From: Sphingopyxis sp. FD7
GTDB lineage: Bacteria > Pseudomonadota > Alphaproteobacteria > Sphingomonadales > Sphingomonadaceae
Assembly (NCBI RefSeq): GCF_003609835.1
Contig: NZ_AP017898.1
Span: 1,488,001-1,552,000, forward strand
Direction of reading: 5' to 3'
Length of the DNA: 64,000 nucleotides
This document shows positions 34,240-43,100 of this stretch, piece after piece. The notes below the pieces were generated by a model. The model was not told where the DNA came from, ran no database searches, and was given only the letters and a program-made list of their open reading frames with translations. How positions within the stretch are numbered: position 1 is the first letter of the stretch; each line of letters starts with the position of its first letter. Position numbers and translations under genes: made by a program.

Positions 34240-34887
34240 TCACCACCGCAGGAAACGCGGCAGAATCAGCCGCCCGGCGAGCGCCGAGATGACCACCGCC
34301 AATCCATGCCACAATGCGATGTGGATCAGATTGTCGTCGGCGCAATGCAGCGCGACGATCGTGGCACCCGCGGCGCCCGAGGCGAGGCCGATCACCCAGC
34401 CCGCCCGCGCCGGTGAGGTCGGCGCGCCAGACCTGAGCCACAGGAACAGCGCCGCGCCGACGCCCAGCCCCGACGCAATGCCGAGCGACAGGCAATGCGC
34501 GTCGAGCCCGCCGTGCGCCGCGTCGATCGCCGCATGAGTGTCGCCGAACGCCAGCAGCAATGCCGCGAGCGGCAAGGACAGCGCCGCGAGCACCGCCCAG
34601 CGCCAGCCGCTATAGTCGCGCCCGACGCCGGGCAGACCCATGCGCAACGCGCTCCACGCCGCGGCGACGCCCGTGGCCGCGATCAGCCAGAAGCTGAGCA
34701 TCGACAGCGCGGGCATCCCGCCCGCGGCAAGGTCGTGACGCATCCCGTAAAGCCACAGGAGCAGCACTGCACCGCCAACCCAGCCCGCAGCCGTCCACGC
34801 CAGACCCCGAACCATCTTTTTGGGTGGCACGGGTTTTAGTTCGTCGGCCAGTCCGTCGATCAGTTCGTCGATCGATGCGTCGTTCAT
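34240..34887 (-). CDS. nrsF: NrsF-type anti-sigma factor (DUF1109)
   Basis: 215 residues from ATG at 34887. A short cytoplasmic N-terminus (residues 1-28) is followed by six hydrophobic segments. This is the DUF1109 pattern found with SigF-type ECF factors. Two cysteines (Cys132 in AHCLSLG and Cys182 in LHCADDN) stand in the later membrane part, the arrangement thought to sense heavy metals in Caulobacter NrsF. It lies directly after sigF, end to end, and is the last gene of the bufferin operon. Role: hold SigF at the membrane until metal stress (family knowledge). Confidence 0.88.
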   Translation of the reverse strand: MNDASIDELIDGLADELKPVPPKKMVRGLAWTAAGWVGGAVLLLWLYGMRHDLAAGGMPALSMLSFWLIAATGVAAAWSALRMGLPGVGRDYSGWRWAVLAALSLPLAALLLAFGDTHAAIDAAHGGLDAHCLSLGIASGLGVGAALFLWLRSGAPTSPARAGWVIGLASGAAGATIVALHCADDNLIHIALWHGLAVVISALAGRLILPRFLRW

Positions 34888-34888
34888 T

Positions 34889-35410
34889 TCATTCACTTTC
34901 AATAAGTTGTGCGAGTTTTTTGAGGCCGCGATGAATGTTCACCTTCACCAGCGACTCGCTCTGGCCGCAGATTTGCGATGCTTCGGCAATCGAGGCGCCC
35001 TCGATCTTGACCAGCGTGATCGCCTGCGCCTGGCCAGGCGGCAGCAATGTCATCAGCCGGTCGATACTGAGCCGCGCATGGACCGCTTCGTCCTCCGCGC
35101 CTACCGCGGCGTCATTGTCGCCAAGTTCCGCCTCGTCCCGTTGACGGCGCAGCATGTCGATCCAGCGGTAACGCGCGATCGCCGCGAGCCAGGGCAGGAA
35201 AGCGCGGCCGCTGTCCCATGTCGCGAGCTTGCGGTGCATCGACACAAGCGTTTCCTGTATCAGATCGTCGATCTGATGCGGCGCGATACGGCGCGCGAAA
35301 TAGCGCGCGAGCCAGAGGCGGCAATCACCGAGCAGCGCGCGATAGGCCGCGCGGTCCCCCCGCTGCGATGCGGCCATCAACCGCGCGAGCGAAGGTTCGT
35401 CGAGGCTCAT
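34889..35410 (-). CDS. sigF: ECF sigma factor, SigF type
   Basis: 173 residues. Region 2: YRALLGDCRLWLARYFARRI, DDLIQETLVSMHRKLATWD and PWLAAIARYRWIDMLRR. Region 4: LPPGQAQAITLVKIEGASIAEASQICGQSESLVKVNIHRGLKKL, the helix-turn-helix for -35 recognition. Pairing with a DUF1109 anti-sigma and with bufferin genes identifies it as the SigF group known from Caulobacter metal stress. It overlaps the DoxX gene by 4 bp. A promoter of exactly the SigF type stands in front of bufA, suggesting positive autoregulation of the whole operon. Confidence 0.9.
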   Translation of the reverse strand: MSLDEPSLARLMAASQRGDRAAYRALLGDCRLWLARYFARRIAPHQIDDLIQETLVSMHRKLATWDSGRAFLPWLAAIARYRWIDMLRRQRDEAELGDNDAAVGAEDEAVHARLSIDRLMTLLPPGQAQAITLVKIEGASIAEASQICGQSESLVKVNIHRGLKKLAQLIESE

Positions 35411-35865
35411 CTCCGGCGCAGCCTAGCAAAGAGCGCGTCGAGCGAGAACAGCCCGCCGCCGCGCACGATCAGCATCGCCGCCATCGCCGCCCAGAGCGAA
35501 TGCACCGGCCACCAGGCGTCGGGAAAGACGAAGATCTGGATGACGAGCGTCATCACGAGCAGCGCCGCCGCCGAAAAGCGCGTCGCGAGGCCGAAAAGCA
35601 GCAACGCTGGGAACAGATGCTCGGCCCAGACCGTCAGCGGCACCGCGAGCGCGGGATCGAGCGGCAGGCCGGAAAACTCGTTCGCGAACAGATCATATTG
35701 TATGGGGTCGATAGCTGGAAAGCCGCCCTCGGCGACCTTGGTCTGGCCCGAGCGCCAGAAGACTCCCGCGAGCGCGACGCGCAGCAGCAACAGCGCTGCA
35801 CCCTCGGCGATCCGCGACGATGCCATCCCGACGGCGCGATCGTAAAAACCAAACAAGCGTTTCAT
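35407..35865 (-). CDS. bufD: DoxX-family membrane protein of the bufferin operon
   Basis: 152 residues with four hydrophobic segments. LLLLRVALAGVFWRSGQTKV is the DoxX N-terminal motif, VPLTVWAEHLFPALLLFGLATRFSA the central one, and LVMTLVIQIFVFPDAWWPVHSLWAA closes it. DoxX proteins commonly accompany bufferin peptides; they may help membrane passage or reduce the modified peptide, but the exact role is not established. It overlaps both neighbours by 4 bp, so it is a tightly coupled member of the operon. Confidence 0.88.
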   Translation of the reverse strand: MKRLFGFYDRAVGMASSRIAEGAALLLLRVALAGVFWRSGQTKVAEGGFPAIDPIQYDLFANEFSGLPLDPALAVPLTVWAEHLFPALLLFGLATRFSAAALLVMTLVIQIFVFPDAWWPVHSLWAAMAAMLIVRGGGLFSLDALFARLRRR

Positions 35866-36566
35866 CTTTCCACCTTTGCAAAAGCCCCGGCCTCGATCAG
35901 CGCCGCGATCGCCGCCCCGCCGCCGGGATGGTTTTCGCCCAGCAGCGCGATAAGGTTACCGAGCGGCGATATGTCCGCCGCGGCATCGAGCACCGCGGCA
36001 TCCGCCGGATGCGCGGCGAACAGCCGCACCTCGGCATCGGGGCGGGTGATGAGGATGGCTGCCGTGCCGGGCGCGAAGGCGGGATCGAGGCGCGGCGCCG
36101 CATCGGCCGCGAGGGGCACGATGCGCGCGGCGGGGTGACGGCGAACCGGCGTCGCGATCAGCGCAGCTTCGTCGCACCTGGCCAGGTCGCCGAGCCGGAG
36201 CGCGGGGGCATCGGCGGCATGATAGCTTTCGAGCCACGCCCATTCGACGCGCGCGATGTCAGCGGCGAGCGGATCATCCAGCCAGTCGGCCAATCCCGCG
36301 CCGATGTCGGCGAGCGCGCGCCGCTCGGCTCCGCCCGAGTCGATGAAGGCGCGCGAGAGGCGGTTGAACACGCCTTCCCCCAAATGCTCGCGGAGGCGCG
36401 GAAACGTGTCTTCGAGCGCCACGAGGCGCGCGTGCGAAATGGTGTTGGCGTGGACGCGCAGCCCGCGCAGCACCGCCGCCTCGGTCCCGGCGAACAGGCC
36501 GGTCGGCAGGTGCCGAGGACCGTGGAGCAACGTCGCCGCCACCGCCGCCTGATCGCCGTCACGCAT
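35862..36566 (-). CDS. bufC: DUF2063 partner protein of the MNIO enzyme (BufC-like)
   Basis: 234 residues. The N-terminal DUF2063 domain is visible: LRGLRVHANTISHARLVALEDTFPRLREHLGEGVFNRLSRAFIDSG, the usual YRxN-like helical region. The C-terminal half (about 110-234) is the winged/ferredoxin-like partner domain. By analogy with MbnC in methanobactin synthesis it binds the DUF692 enzyme and presents the precursor peptide. It overlaps bufB by 8 bp. Confidence 0.87.
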   Translation of the reverse strand: MRDGDQAAVAATLLHGPRHLPTGLFAGTEAAVLRGLRVHANTISHARLVALEDTFPRLREHLGEGVFNRLSRAFIDSGGAERRALADIGAGLADWLDDPLAADIARVEWAWLESYHAADAPALRLGDLARCDEAALIATPVRRHPAARIVPLAADAAPRLDPAFAPGTAAILITRPDAEVRLFAAHPADAAVLDAAADISPLGNLIALLGENHPGGGAAIAALIEAGAFAKVER

Positions 36567-37419
36567 CGACCGGCTCCAGCAAGGCGTCGGCCTTGCCCGC
36601 CTCGGCCATCAGCACGGCGAAATCGGGCACGCCGCTGTCCCATTCGACAAGGACGGGCCGCGGCCCCGCGCGGCGGATAAAGCGGGCGAGCAGCGCCCAG
36701 CAGCTGTCGCGCACCGACGAACCATGATCGTCGATCGCGATCCGGCCGCCGTCACCGTCATCCTTGACCGCGTGACCCGCGACATGGATTTCACCGACAA
36801 GCGCGGGATCGATCGCGTCGAGCCACGGCGCGGGATCGAGGCCGAGATTGAAGGCCGAGACCTCGACATTGTTGATGTCGAGCAGCAGGCCGCAGCCGCT
36901 GCGGCGACAAAGTTCGTGGAGGAACGACAGCTCGTCCCAGTCATCGCGCGCATAGGCAAGATAACGCGAGGGATTTTCGATCAGAATGCGACGGCCGAGC
37001 CGGTCCTGCACATGATCGACCTCGCGCGCGAAATGATCGAGCGCCGCGTCAGTGTAAGGAATCGGAAGCAGGTCGGGAAATCTGTCGCGCGGGGTGCTGC
37101 TCCAGCTCAGATGGTCGGACACCATCGCGGGCTGGTAACGGTCGCAAAGGCGCGCGAGCGCGTCGAGTTCGTCGCGGTCGACACCCGCCGCCGACCCGAG
37201 CGACAGGCCGACCGAATGGAAGCTGATCGGCATGACGTCCGCAATCGCCGTGAGCCAGCGATGCGGCGGCCCGCCCGCGCCGAAGTAATTTTGGGGGTGA
37301 ACTTCGGCCCAGGCGGGCGCCGCGCCCCGCTCCGCGGCCGCCAGCACGTCGGCATAGTGCCGGGCCTTCAGCCCGATACCGGCGCGCGGCGGCAGTGTGT
37401 GGAGCGGGACGGAAGCCAT
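36559..37419 (-). CDS. bufB: MNIO-family (DUF692) iron oxidase, bufferin-modifying (BufB-like)
   Basis: 286 residues of TIM-barrel type. PRAGIGLKARHYADVL opens the chain; the metal-binding His, Asp, Glu and Asn residues are seen in ISFHSVGLSLGS, MVSDHLSWSS, ILIENPSRYL, LLLDINNVEVSAFNLG, EIHVAGHAV, DDHGSSV and VEWDSGVP. These enzymes use a multinuclear iron centre and oxygen to convert Cys residues of a partner peptide (in bufferins to thiooxazole groups that bind copper). The partner is the BufA peptide encoded 4 bp upstream. All motifs are present, so the enzyme should be active. Confidence 0.93.
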   Translation of the reverse strand: MASVPLHTLPPRAGIGLKARHYADVLAAAERGAAPAWAEVHPQNYFGAGGPPHRWLTAIADVMPISFHSVGLSLGSAAGVDRDELDALARLCDRYQPAMVSDHLSWSSTPRDRFPDLLPIPYTDAALDHFAREVDHVQDRLGRRILIENPSRYLAYARDDWDELSFLHELCRRSGCGLLLDINNVEVSAFNLGLDPAPWLDAIDPALVGEIHVAGHAVKDDGDGGRIAIDDHGSSVRDSCWALLARFIRRAGPRPVLVEWDSGVPDFAVLMAEAGKADALLEPVDA

Positions 37420-37423
37420 GGGG

Positions 37424-37729
37424 TCAGCCCTTCTTCGGCACCGGCTTGGCGTTGCCCTTGTGCGCGGTCAACGTGCCGCCCATCTTTTCGCAGCTGCCCT
37501 TGGCGACATATTTCCAGGCGTTACCCTGATAATCGACGGTCGAGGTGCCGGCGCAGCTTGTGCCCGGACCGGCGGCGCAGTCATTCTTGCCCTTGAGCGC
37601 GACGCCGTAGCATCTTTCCTTGGCGTCCTTCGCGCCTTCGGCGGCGATCGCGGTGCCCGTGAGCGCCTGGCCCGCGGCAAGCGCAAGCACCGCCGACGCG
37701 GCAAGCGACAGTTTCAACGAATTGGTCAT
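37424..37729 (-). CDS. bufA: Bufferin precursor peptide (DUF2282)
   Basis: 101 residues from ATG at 37729, preceded by GGGAG. Signal peptide residues 1-30 ([20 protein letters not shown], then TAIAA), so the product goes to the periplasm. The mature part has four cysteines: Cys40 in [11 protein letters not shown], Cys51 in KNDCAAGPG, Cys59 in GTSCAGTS and Cys80 in KGSCEKMGG. This is the DUF2282 pattern of BufA1-type peptides, in which two Cys are modified by the DUF692 enzyme to chelate copper. The C-terminus is Lys-rich. First gene of the operon; a SigF-type promoter lies 52-77 bp above the start codon. Confidence 0.93.
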   Translation of the reverse strand: MTNSLKLSLAASAVLALAAGQALTGTAIAAEGAKDAKERCYGVALKGKNDCAAGPGTSCAGTSTVDYQGNAWKYVAKGSCEKMGGTLTAHKGNAKPVPKKG

Positions 37730-37780
37730 GGGAGTCTCCCTTCCTAAATGGTTTGATGCGGAGGATGGCATCGTCCGGGG

Positions 37781-37806
37781 TTCGCGGCCCGCGGGAAAAA
37801 GGTTAC
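37781..37806 (-). promoter_or_regulatory. SigF-type promoter of the bufferin operon
   Basis: On the minus strand GTAACC (37806-37801) is followed after exactly 16 bases by CGAA (37784-37781). This equals the GTAACC-N16-CGAA pattern recalled for SigF-controlled promoters in Caulobacter crescentus. It lies about 50 bp above the bufA start, which leaves a normal 5' leader. Confidence 0.8.
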
Positions 37807-37877
37807 GCAGTGCGCGGGCAGGAATTGGCAGAGCGCCGCCAATCGCATAGGAACCGGATCAACCTCATCTGAAACGG

Positions 37878-37952
37878 CATTCCGGCGAAGGCCGGAATCT
37901 CACCCTGGACTTCTGACGCAGCGGCGAGATTCCGGCTGTCGCCGGAATGACG
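37878..37952. repeat. REP-type palindrome upstream of galE
   Basis: CATTCCGGCGAAGGCCGGAAT with following CTCA, then, after about 23 bases, GAGATTCCGGCTGTCGCCGG and AATGACG. Each half is a hairpin and the two halves pair with each other. It lies in the 310 bp gap between divergent bufA and galE (37730-38039). Apart from this repeat and the bufferin promoter I see nothing else there. Confidence 0.7.
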
Positions 37953-38039
37953 AGAATAAAGGTGGTATTCAGTCCAGCCCGGTCGCGCGCCGCCAGCACA
38001 GAGCGGGTCGCGAATGGGACGGCAGACCAAAGGGCGGCG

Positions 38040-39056
38040 ATGAACATCCTTCTGACCGGCGGCGCCGGATATATCGGCAGCCATGTGGCGGCGACGTTGG
38101 CGGCGGCGGGGCACCGCGTGACCTGTTTCGACAATCTGTCGAACAGCGACGCAGCGGTGATCGACCGGCTGGAAGCGATCACCGGCGCGGTGATCCCGCT
38201 GGTGGTCGGCGACATCCGCGACGGCGACGCGCTGCGCCGTGCGATGCGCGGCCACGCGATCGAGGCGGTGATCCATTTCGCCGGATTGAAAGCCGTCGGT
38301 GAGTCGGTGGCCGAGCCGATCCGCTATTATGACAATAATGTCCGCGGCACGCTGTCGCTGATCGAGGCGATGATCGACTGCGGCGCCAGGCGGCTGGTTT
38401 TTTCGTCGAGCGCCACCGTTTACGGCCAGCCGCAATATCTGCCGCTGGACGAGGATCATCCGACGTCGGCGACCAACCCCTATGGCCGCACCAAGCTGAT
38501 GATCGAAGAGATGCTGGGCGACATCGCCGCCGCCGATCCCGACTGGCGGATCGCGATCCTGCGCTATTTCAACCCCGTCGGCGCGCACGACAGCGGACTG
38601 ATCGGCGAGAACCCCAATGGCGTCCCCAATAATCTGATGCCCTTCATCAGCCGCGTCGCGGCGGGCCGGCTCAGCGAATTGTCGGTGTTCGGCGACGATT
38701 ATGACACGCACGACGGCACGGGGGTGCGCGACTATATCCATGTCGTCGATCTGGCGGCCGGGCACGCGGCGGCGCTGGACGCCATTGTCGGGGCCGACCG
38801 GTCACTGTCGATCTGGAACCTCGGCACCGGCCAGGGCTATTCGGTGCTCGACATGATCAAGGCGTTCGAGCGCGTGAACGGCGTCGCCATCCCCTATCGC
38901 ATCGCGCCGCGCCGCGCGGGCGACGTTGCCAGCTGCTTCGCCAGCCCCGACCGCGCCGCGCGCGAGCTGGGCTGGACCGCGGAGCGCGACCTTGACGCCA
39001 TGTGCGCGTCGAGCTGGCGCTTCGAGCGGATGCTGGCGACGCGCAACGCGGATTGA
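38040..39056 (+). CDS. galE: UDP-glucose 4-epimerase
   Basis: 338 residues from ATG at 38040. MNILLTGGAGYIGSHVAATLA (Rossmann motif), TCFDNLSNSD, VIHFAGLKAVGESV, FSSSATVYGQPQ, NPYGRTKLMIEEML (catalytic Tyr-x-x-x-Lys), LRYFNPVGAHDSGLIGE and DGTGVRDYIHVVDLA are the classic GalE series. It interconverts UDP-glucose and UDP-galactose, supplying surface glycan synthesis. It is convergent with the UPF0016 transporter gene; a perfect palindrome separates them. Confidence 0.95.
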   Translation: MNILLTGGAGYIGSHVAATLAAAGHRVTCFDNLSNSDAAVIDRLEAITGAVIPLVVGDIRDGDALRRAMRGHAIEAVIHFAGLKAVGESVAEPIRYYDNNVRGTLSLIEAMIDCGARRLVFSSSATVYGQPQYLPLDEDHPTSATNPYGRTKLMIEEMLGDIAAADPDWRIAILRYFNPVGAHDSGLIGENPNGVPNNLMPFISRVAAGRLSELSVFGDDYDTHDGTGVRDYIHVVDLAAGHAAALDAIVGADRSLSIWNLGTGQGYSVLDMIKAFERVNGVAIPYRIAPRRAGDVASCFASPDRAARELGWTAERDLDAMCASSWRFERMLATRNAD

Positions 39057-39072
39057 TATCAGACTATTCTTC

Positions 39073-39142
39073 GTCATTGCGAGCGCAGCGAAGCAATCTC
39101 CAGCTATCGAACTGGAGATTGCTTCGCTGCGCTCGCAATGAC
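39073..39142. repeat. Perfect 31 bp inverted repeat (REP type), bidirectional terminator
   Basis: Arms 39073-39103 and 39112-39142 are perfectly complementary over 31 bases (left arm starts GTCATTGCGAGCGCAGCGAA) with an 8-base loop CTATCGAA. It lies behind galE and reaches into the last codons of the transporter gene on the other strand. It is the same family as the copy at 31722-31819. Confidence 0.9.
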
Positions 39143-39730
39143 TGGGTGGGTGCTGGGCTTACCCCAGCCACCCGCCGTCTGCGCGAGCACCCATACACCA
39201 ATCGCGAGGAACAACACCGCCGCAACAAGGCGTATCTTGGCCAAGTCAACGCGCTTCAGCAGTTCGTTTCCAAGGAAGATCGCGGGCACATTGGCGATCA
39301 TCATGCCGAGTGTCGTGCCCACCGTGACCGCCGCGACCGCCTGATATTGCGCGCCGAGCGCAATCGTCGCCACCTGCGTCTTGTCGCCCATTTCAACGAG
39401 GAAGAAGGCAACGAGCGTCGTCAGAAAGGCGCCGAAACGCGGCCTGGGCGCATCCTCGTCATCGAATGTGTCGGGCACCAGCGTCCACGCCGCCATGGCG
39501 ATGAACGAAACGCCGATCGCGTAACGAAAGACCGGGCTGTCGAGAAGGGCGGCCGCCTGCGCACCGAGCAGCGCCGCGAGCGCATGGTTCGCGAGTGTTG
39601 CGACCAATATGCCGAAGATGATCGGCAGCGGGCGGCCGAAGCGCGCCGCGAGCAATATGGCTAGCAGCTGTGTCTTGTCACCGATTTCGGCGAGCGCGAC
39701 GATAGCGGTCGAGGTGAACAGGGCTTCCAT
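39104..39730 (-). CDS. TMEM165/GDT1 (UPF0016) family cation exporter, probably Mn2+
   Basis: 208 residues from ATG at 39730. Two internally repeated halves carry the family motifs ALAEIGDKTQLLAILLAARF (residues about 13-32) and FFLVEMGDKTQVATIALGAQ (about 112-131); six to seven membrane helices. Members export Mn2+ or exchange Ca2+/Mn2+ with protons. The gene is preceded by a yybP-ykoY manganese riboswitch, which strongly supports Mn2+ as the cargo. The last dozen residues (HPVIASAAKQSPVR) are encoded by the palindromic repeat that overlaps the 3' end, and are probably a dispensable tail. Confidence 0.93.
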   Translation of the reverse strand: MEALFTSTAIVALAEIGDKTQLLAILLAARFGRPLPIIFGILVATLANHALAALLGAQAAALLDSPVFRYAIGVSFIAMAAWTLVPDTFDDEDAPRPRFGAFLTTLVAFFLVEMGDKTQVATIALGAQYQAVAAVTVGTTLGMMIANVPAIFLGNELLKRVDLAKIRLVAAVLFLAIGVWVLAQTAGGWGKPSTHPVIASAAKQSPVR

Positions 39731-39789
39731 GACAACTCCGGGGCCGGGCGGCTTCGCGATTCCAACGGACATCGAACCCGCCGCCCGGC

Positions 39790-39915
39790 CCGGACGGAGG
39801 CTCGACGCCATTGGTCTCGCCCAAGCGGTGCACCGCTTCCACCGCACCACGGCCTCTCGACCGAGTATGTTGACGCGGCGGCCCGTCGCAAGCGACGGCT
39901 GGCTACTCCCCAGAT
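39790..39915 (-). ncRNA. yybP-ykoY manganese riboswitch
   Basis: The minus strand contains the hallmark GGGGAGTAGCC (39911-39901), then a stem-loop CCGTCGCTTGCGACGG, then CAACATACTCGGTCGAGAGG and further stems, leading to the UPF0016 transporter ATG at 39730. The GGGGAGTAG start and the paired stems fit the yybP-ykoY class, which binds Mn2+ and turns on Mn exporters. The 3' limit is approximate. A GC-rich hairpin with arms GCCGCCCGG/CCGGGCGGC (around 39745-39785) lies between aptamer and start and may be the switching expression platform. Confidence 0.83.
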
Positions 39916-40118
39916 GACGCGGCGGCGGTAGACGGCGGCGCGGCGTCTGGCAAGTCCGAAGCCGCGGCGGCCGCCTTTTCGGCTTCGGCGATGTCGGCGT
40001 CCATGGCCTTTGCGCGCGCATCGATTTCCTTCGCCGCCTTGTCGTAACGGGTGTCGAAATCGGGCTCGTCCTGGCAGGCGGCGAGGAGGAGCAAGGGGAT
40101 GATCAGGAGCGCGCGCAT
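39903..40118 (-). CDS. Small lipoprotein
   Basis: 71 residues from ATG at 40118, coupled to the tamB stop (TGATG). MRALLIIPLLLLAAC is a lipoprotein signal with lipobox LAAC; the mature part QDEPDFDTRYDKAAKEIDARAKAMDADI is charged and helical, followed by an Ala/Ser/Pro tail. The function is unknown; the position suggests a role beside TamAB in the envelope. Its TAG stop codon lies inside the GGGGAGTAG hallmark of the following riboswitch. Confidence 0.78.
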   Translation of the reverse strand: MRALLIIPLLLLAACQDEPDFDTRYDKAAKEIDARAKAMDADIAEAEKAAAAASDLPDAAPPSTAAASSGE

Positions 40119-43100
40119 CAATAATCCTTGCGATAGCGAATCGACAGGTTCGACTGCCCCGATCCGCCCGCCTGGCTGAGCAGTGAAAGCGTGCGGGTCA
40201 GGCTGATCTCAAGCTGCGTCGCGGTGTAGCCGCGCGCGTCGGTGATGACCTCCAGATAGATATCCTTGGTGATATATTGTCCTGCGGCGAGCGCGGCGCC
40301 GCGGCCGATCGTGTCGTCGGGGCCGAGTACGCGCAGGCGGTCGATGCCGGCCGCCGACTGGAGCGCGCCGAGCGGGCTCAATCCCCCGCCCCCGCTGCTC
40401 AGCGTGTTGAGCGAGGAAGCGAGCTGCACCGCCTGAAGCGGCGACAGCGTCGTGATCGAATCGCCGAACAGGATGCGCGAGACGATCTCGTCCTGCGGCA
40501 GCCCCGGCACGCTGGAGAAGGCGACCTGCGGGTTGCTGGCGCGTCCCGTCACGCTGACGCTCACCGTTACCGTTTCGATGGTGTCGCTGGCGATCAGGCG
40601 GATCGCGGGGTCGAAGGCGTCGCCGGTCGGGAAGGTCACACGCCCCTCCTCCAGCTCGAACGAGCGTCCGGCAAAACCCAGGGTGCCGCGCACCAGCTCG
40701 ATCTCGCCGGTCACGCGCGGCGCCAGGGTCGTGCCGCGCAAGGCGACATCGGCCTCCCATTCGGATTCGAGCCCCATGCCGCGGACATAGATTTCATCGG
40801 AGGCCCGCAGGCGAATATCGAGGCGGATCAGGTCGAAGAGGCTGCCGCCGAGCGCGGCCAGCCCATCGCCGCTGATCCGCGTACGTCCCGCAGGCGCCTT
40901 GCGCCGCACGCCTGTCAGCACGGGCACCTGCGCCGCGCCTTCGCGCACGATACGATAGCGCGTTTCGGGGAGGCGAAGGTCGCCCGACAAGAGCGCGGTT
41001 TCGCCCGCGGACTTTTGCAGCCGCAGATTGCCCGTCGCGCGCGCGGCGATATTCTCGCTGCGCGCGAGCCGCGCATTGTCGAGCGTCGCGGCGAGGTCCA
41101 TCGGATAGCCATCAGCCTGCGACAGGCTGATATAACCGCTGGCCGTGACCGTGCCCTCGCCGGCCTTTGCGGTCAGTTCGGCGATTTCCAGCCGGTTGCC
41201 GGAAAAGCGGCCATTCACCCTCATGCCGACGAGCCGCGTGCCATAGGTCTGGTTTTCGTAAACCATGTCGCGCCCGCGGACGACGCCGTTCAGGCACGGA
41301 TCGGCGACGCGGCAGCCGAAATCGGCGGCGACCGCAACCGGTCCCGACACATGCTGGTCGGCGGGGCCGAAGAAGGAATAGAGCGTATCGGCGGGGCCGT
41401 TATAGCGGACGCCGCCGCCGAGCGGCGCGGCGCGCAGCCGGTCGGTCCACGCACCCGCGGCGGGACCGAGCGGGCGCAGCGACGCCTGGATACGTCCGAC
41501 CACGGTGCCGCGCTTGCGCATCACCGCGCGCGCTTCGCCGCCGTCGGCGAGCAGCTTGCCCGCGAAATTGACGTCGACCGGCTGGCTGACCGAGACGGCG
41601 GTGGTGCGCGTGAAATTGCGGATCGTCAGCCGCGCGTCGGCGCGCGGAAAGGCGTCGGCATGGGCTTGCTCGAAATCGAGACTGCCGCTCGCACGGCCGC
41701 CGATCCCCATGCCGGGATAGACGGCATTGAGGATCGCCATATTGACGCGGTCGAACCGCGACTGAAGCCTGATCCCCTCGCCGAAGCGCCCGGCGACGCG
41801 CGCGCTGCTGCGGCGGCCGAGGTCGATGCTGGTCGGCAGCAATTCATAGCCGTCGGGGCCGGGAACGATCCGCGCGGGCGATGTGGTGCGGAAATTGATG
41901 CCCGTCGCACGCCCCTGCACCGACGCACGCCACAGGTCGGGCTTGAGATCGGCGTTGGCCGCGATGCGGAAGGGAACGCCGCTGACGCCTTCGATGAGCG
42001 CCTGCGCCTTGCCGCTGCCGGCGCGATAATCGATCTTCACGCGCGCGACGGCGATGTCATAATCGCGGATCTGCGTGTCGGCGACCTGGATGTCGGCGAC
42101 GATGTGCGGCGTCTCGTACAGCGTCACATCGGCATCGACCACCGCTGACCCGACCGCGAGCCGCGCCGGGCCGGGAAGCACCACATTGTTCGCGCGCACA
42201 TTGATCGCGGCGGCCTGATGCGCGCCTGCGGCGGTGAGCCGCACGAGGCCCCCCAGCCCTTGCCCCGATGCGTCGAGCTGGCCCGTGAACGGACCCGCAT
42301 CGCTCTGGACAAGGCGTCCGCTGAAACCGATGCCCGACAGGTCGCCGCGCTCGACGTCGATCGTCAGCGGCCCCGCGGCCGTGAGCAGCACGACATCGGC
42401 GGCGAGCGGGCCATAATCGGTATCGCCCGTCGCGGCGAGGCGATAGCCCTTGGGGGCGCCGGTGACACGCGCGACGAGATTGGCGAGACCGATACCCAGC
42501 CCCGGCCGATCGGCGGTCACCACCGCGCGCGGATCGCTGATCGTGCCAGCCAGTTCGACACCCAGCGGGCCATAGTCCGTCGAGGTCGCCCGCGCGGCGA
42601 GGCGTATCTGGCCGCCCGGCGCATAGCTCCCCTGCCCGCCGGTGACGCGCAGGCGCGGCGCCGTCAGCCGCAAGCCCGAAAAGCGCACGACGCCGTCGGT
42701 GCCGTATCGCACATCGCTGATCACCGTGGCGTTGCCACCAAGAACGTCGCGTACCCCGGAGTTGAACAACCGCGTCGAACGCGCGCGAACGCGGCCCGCG
42801 ATCTCAAAGCCGCCGCGCGGCGCGGTCTTGAGGTCGGCGTCGGTGTCGATGTCGAAGATGCCGACGCTTTCGATCCGGTAATCATTCACCCGCCCGTCGA
42901 TTGCGCCGGTGTAGAAGCCGCGACCCAGATCGGCGACGACGATCGCCCTGGCATCGATCCGCGGCGAGCGGAGGCGCAGATTATCGCTCAGAATCCGCCC
43001 ATCGGCATAAGCGAGGTCGCCGTCGAGCCGCACGTCGGCGAGCGTCCCGCCCGCAACGGTATCGAGCCCGCGAATGCGCGCCGCCCGGCCCGCGACGGGA

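Noticed and set aside
40277-42148. 623-codon open frame opposite tamB
   Set aside because: Antisense shadow rich in Arg and Ala, without ribosome site or family motifs.
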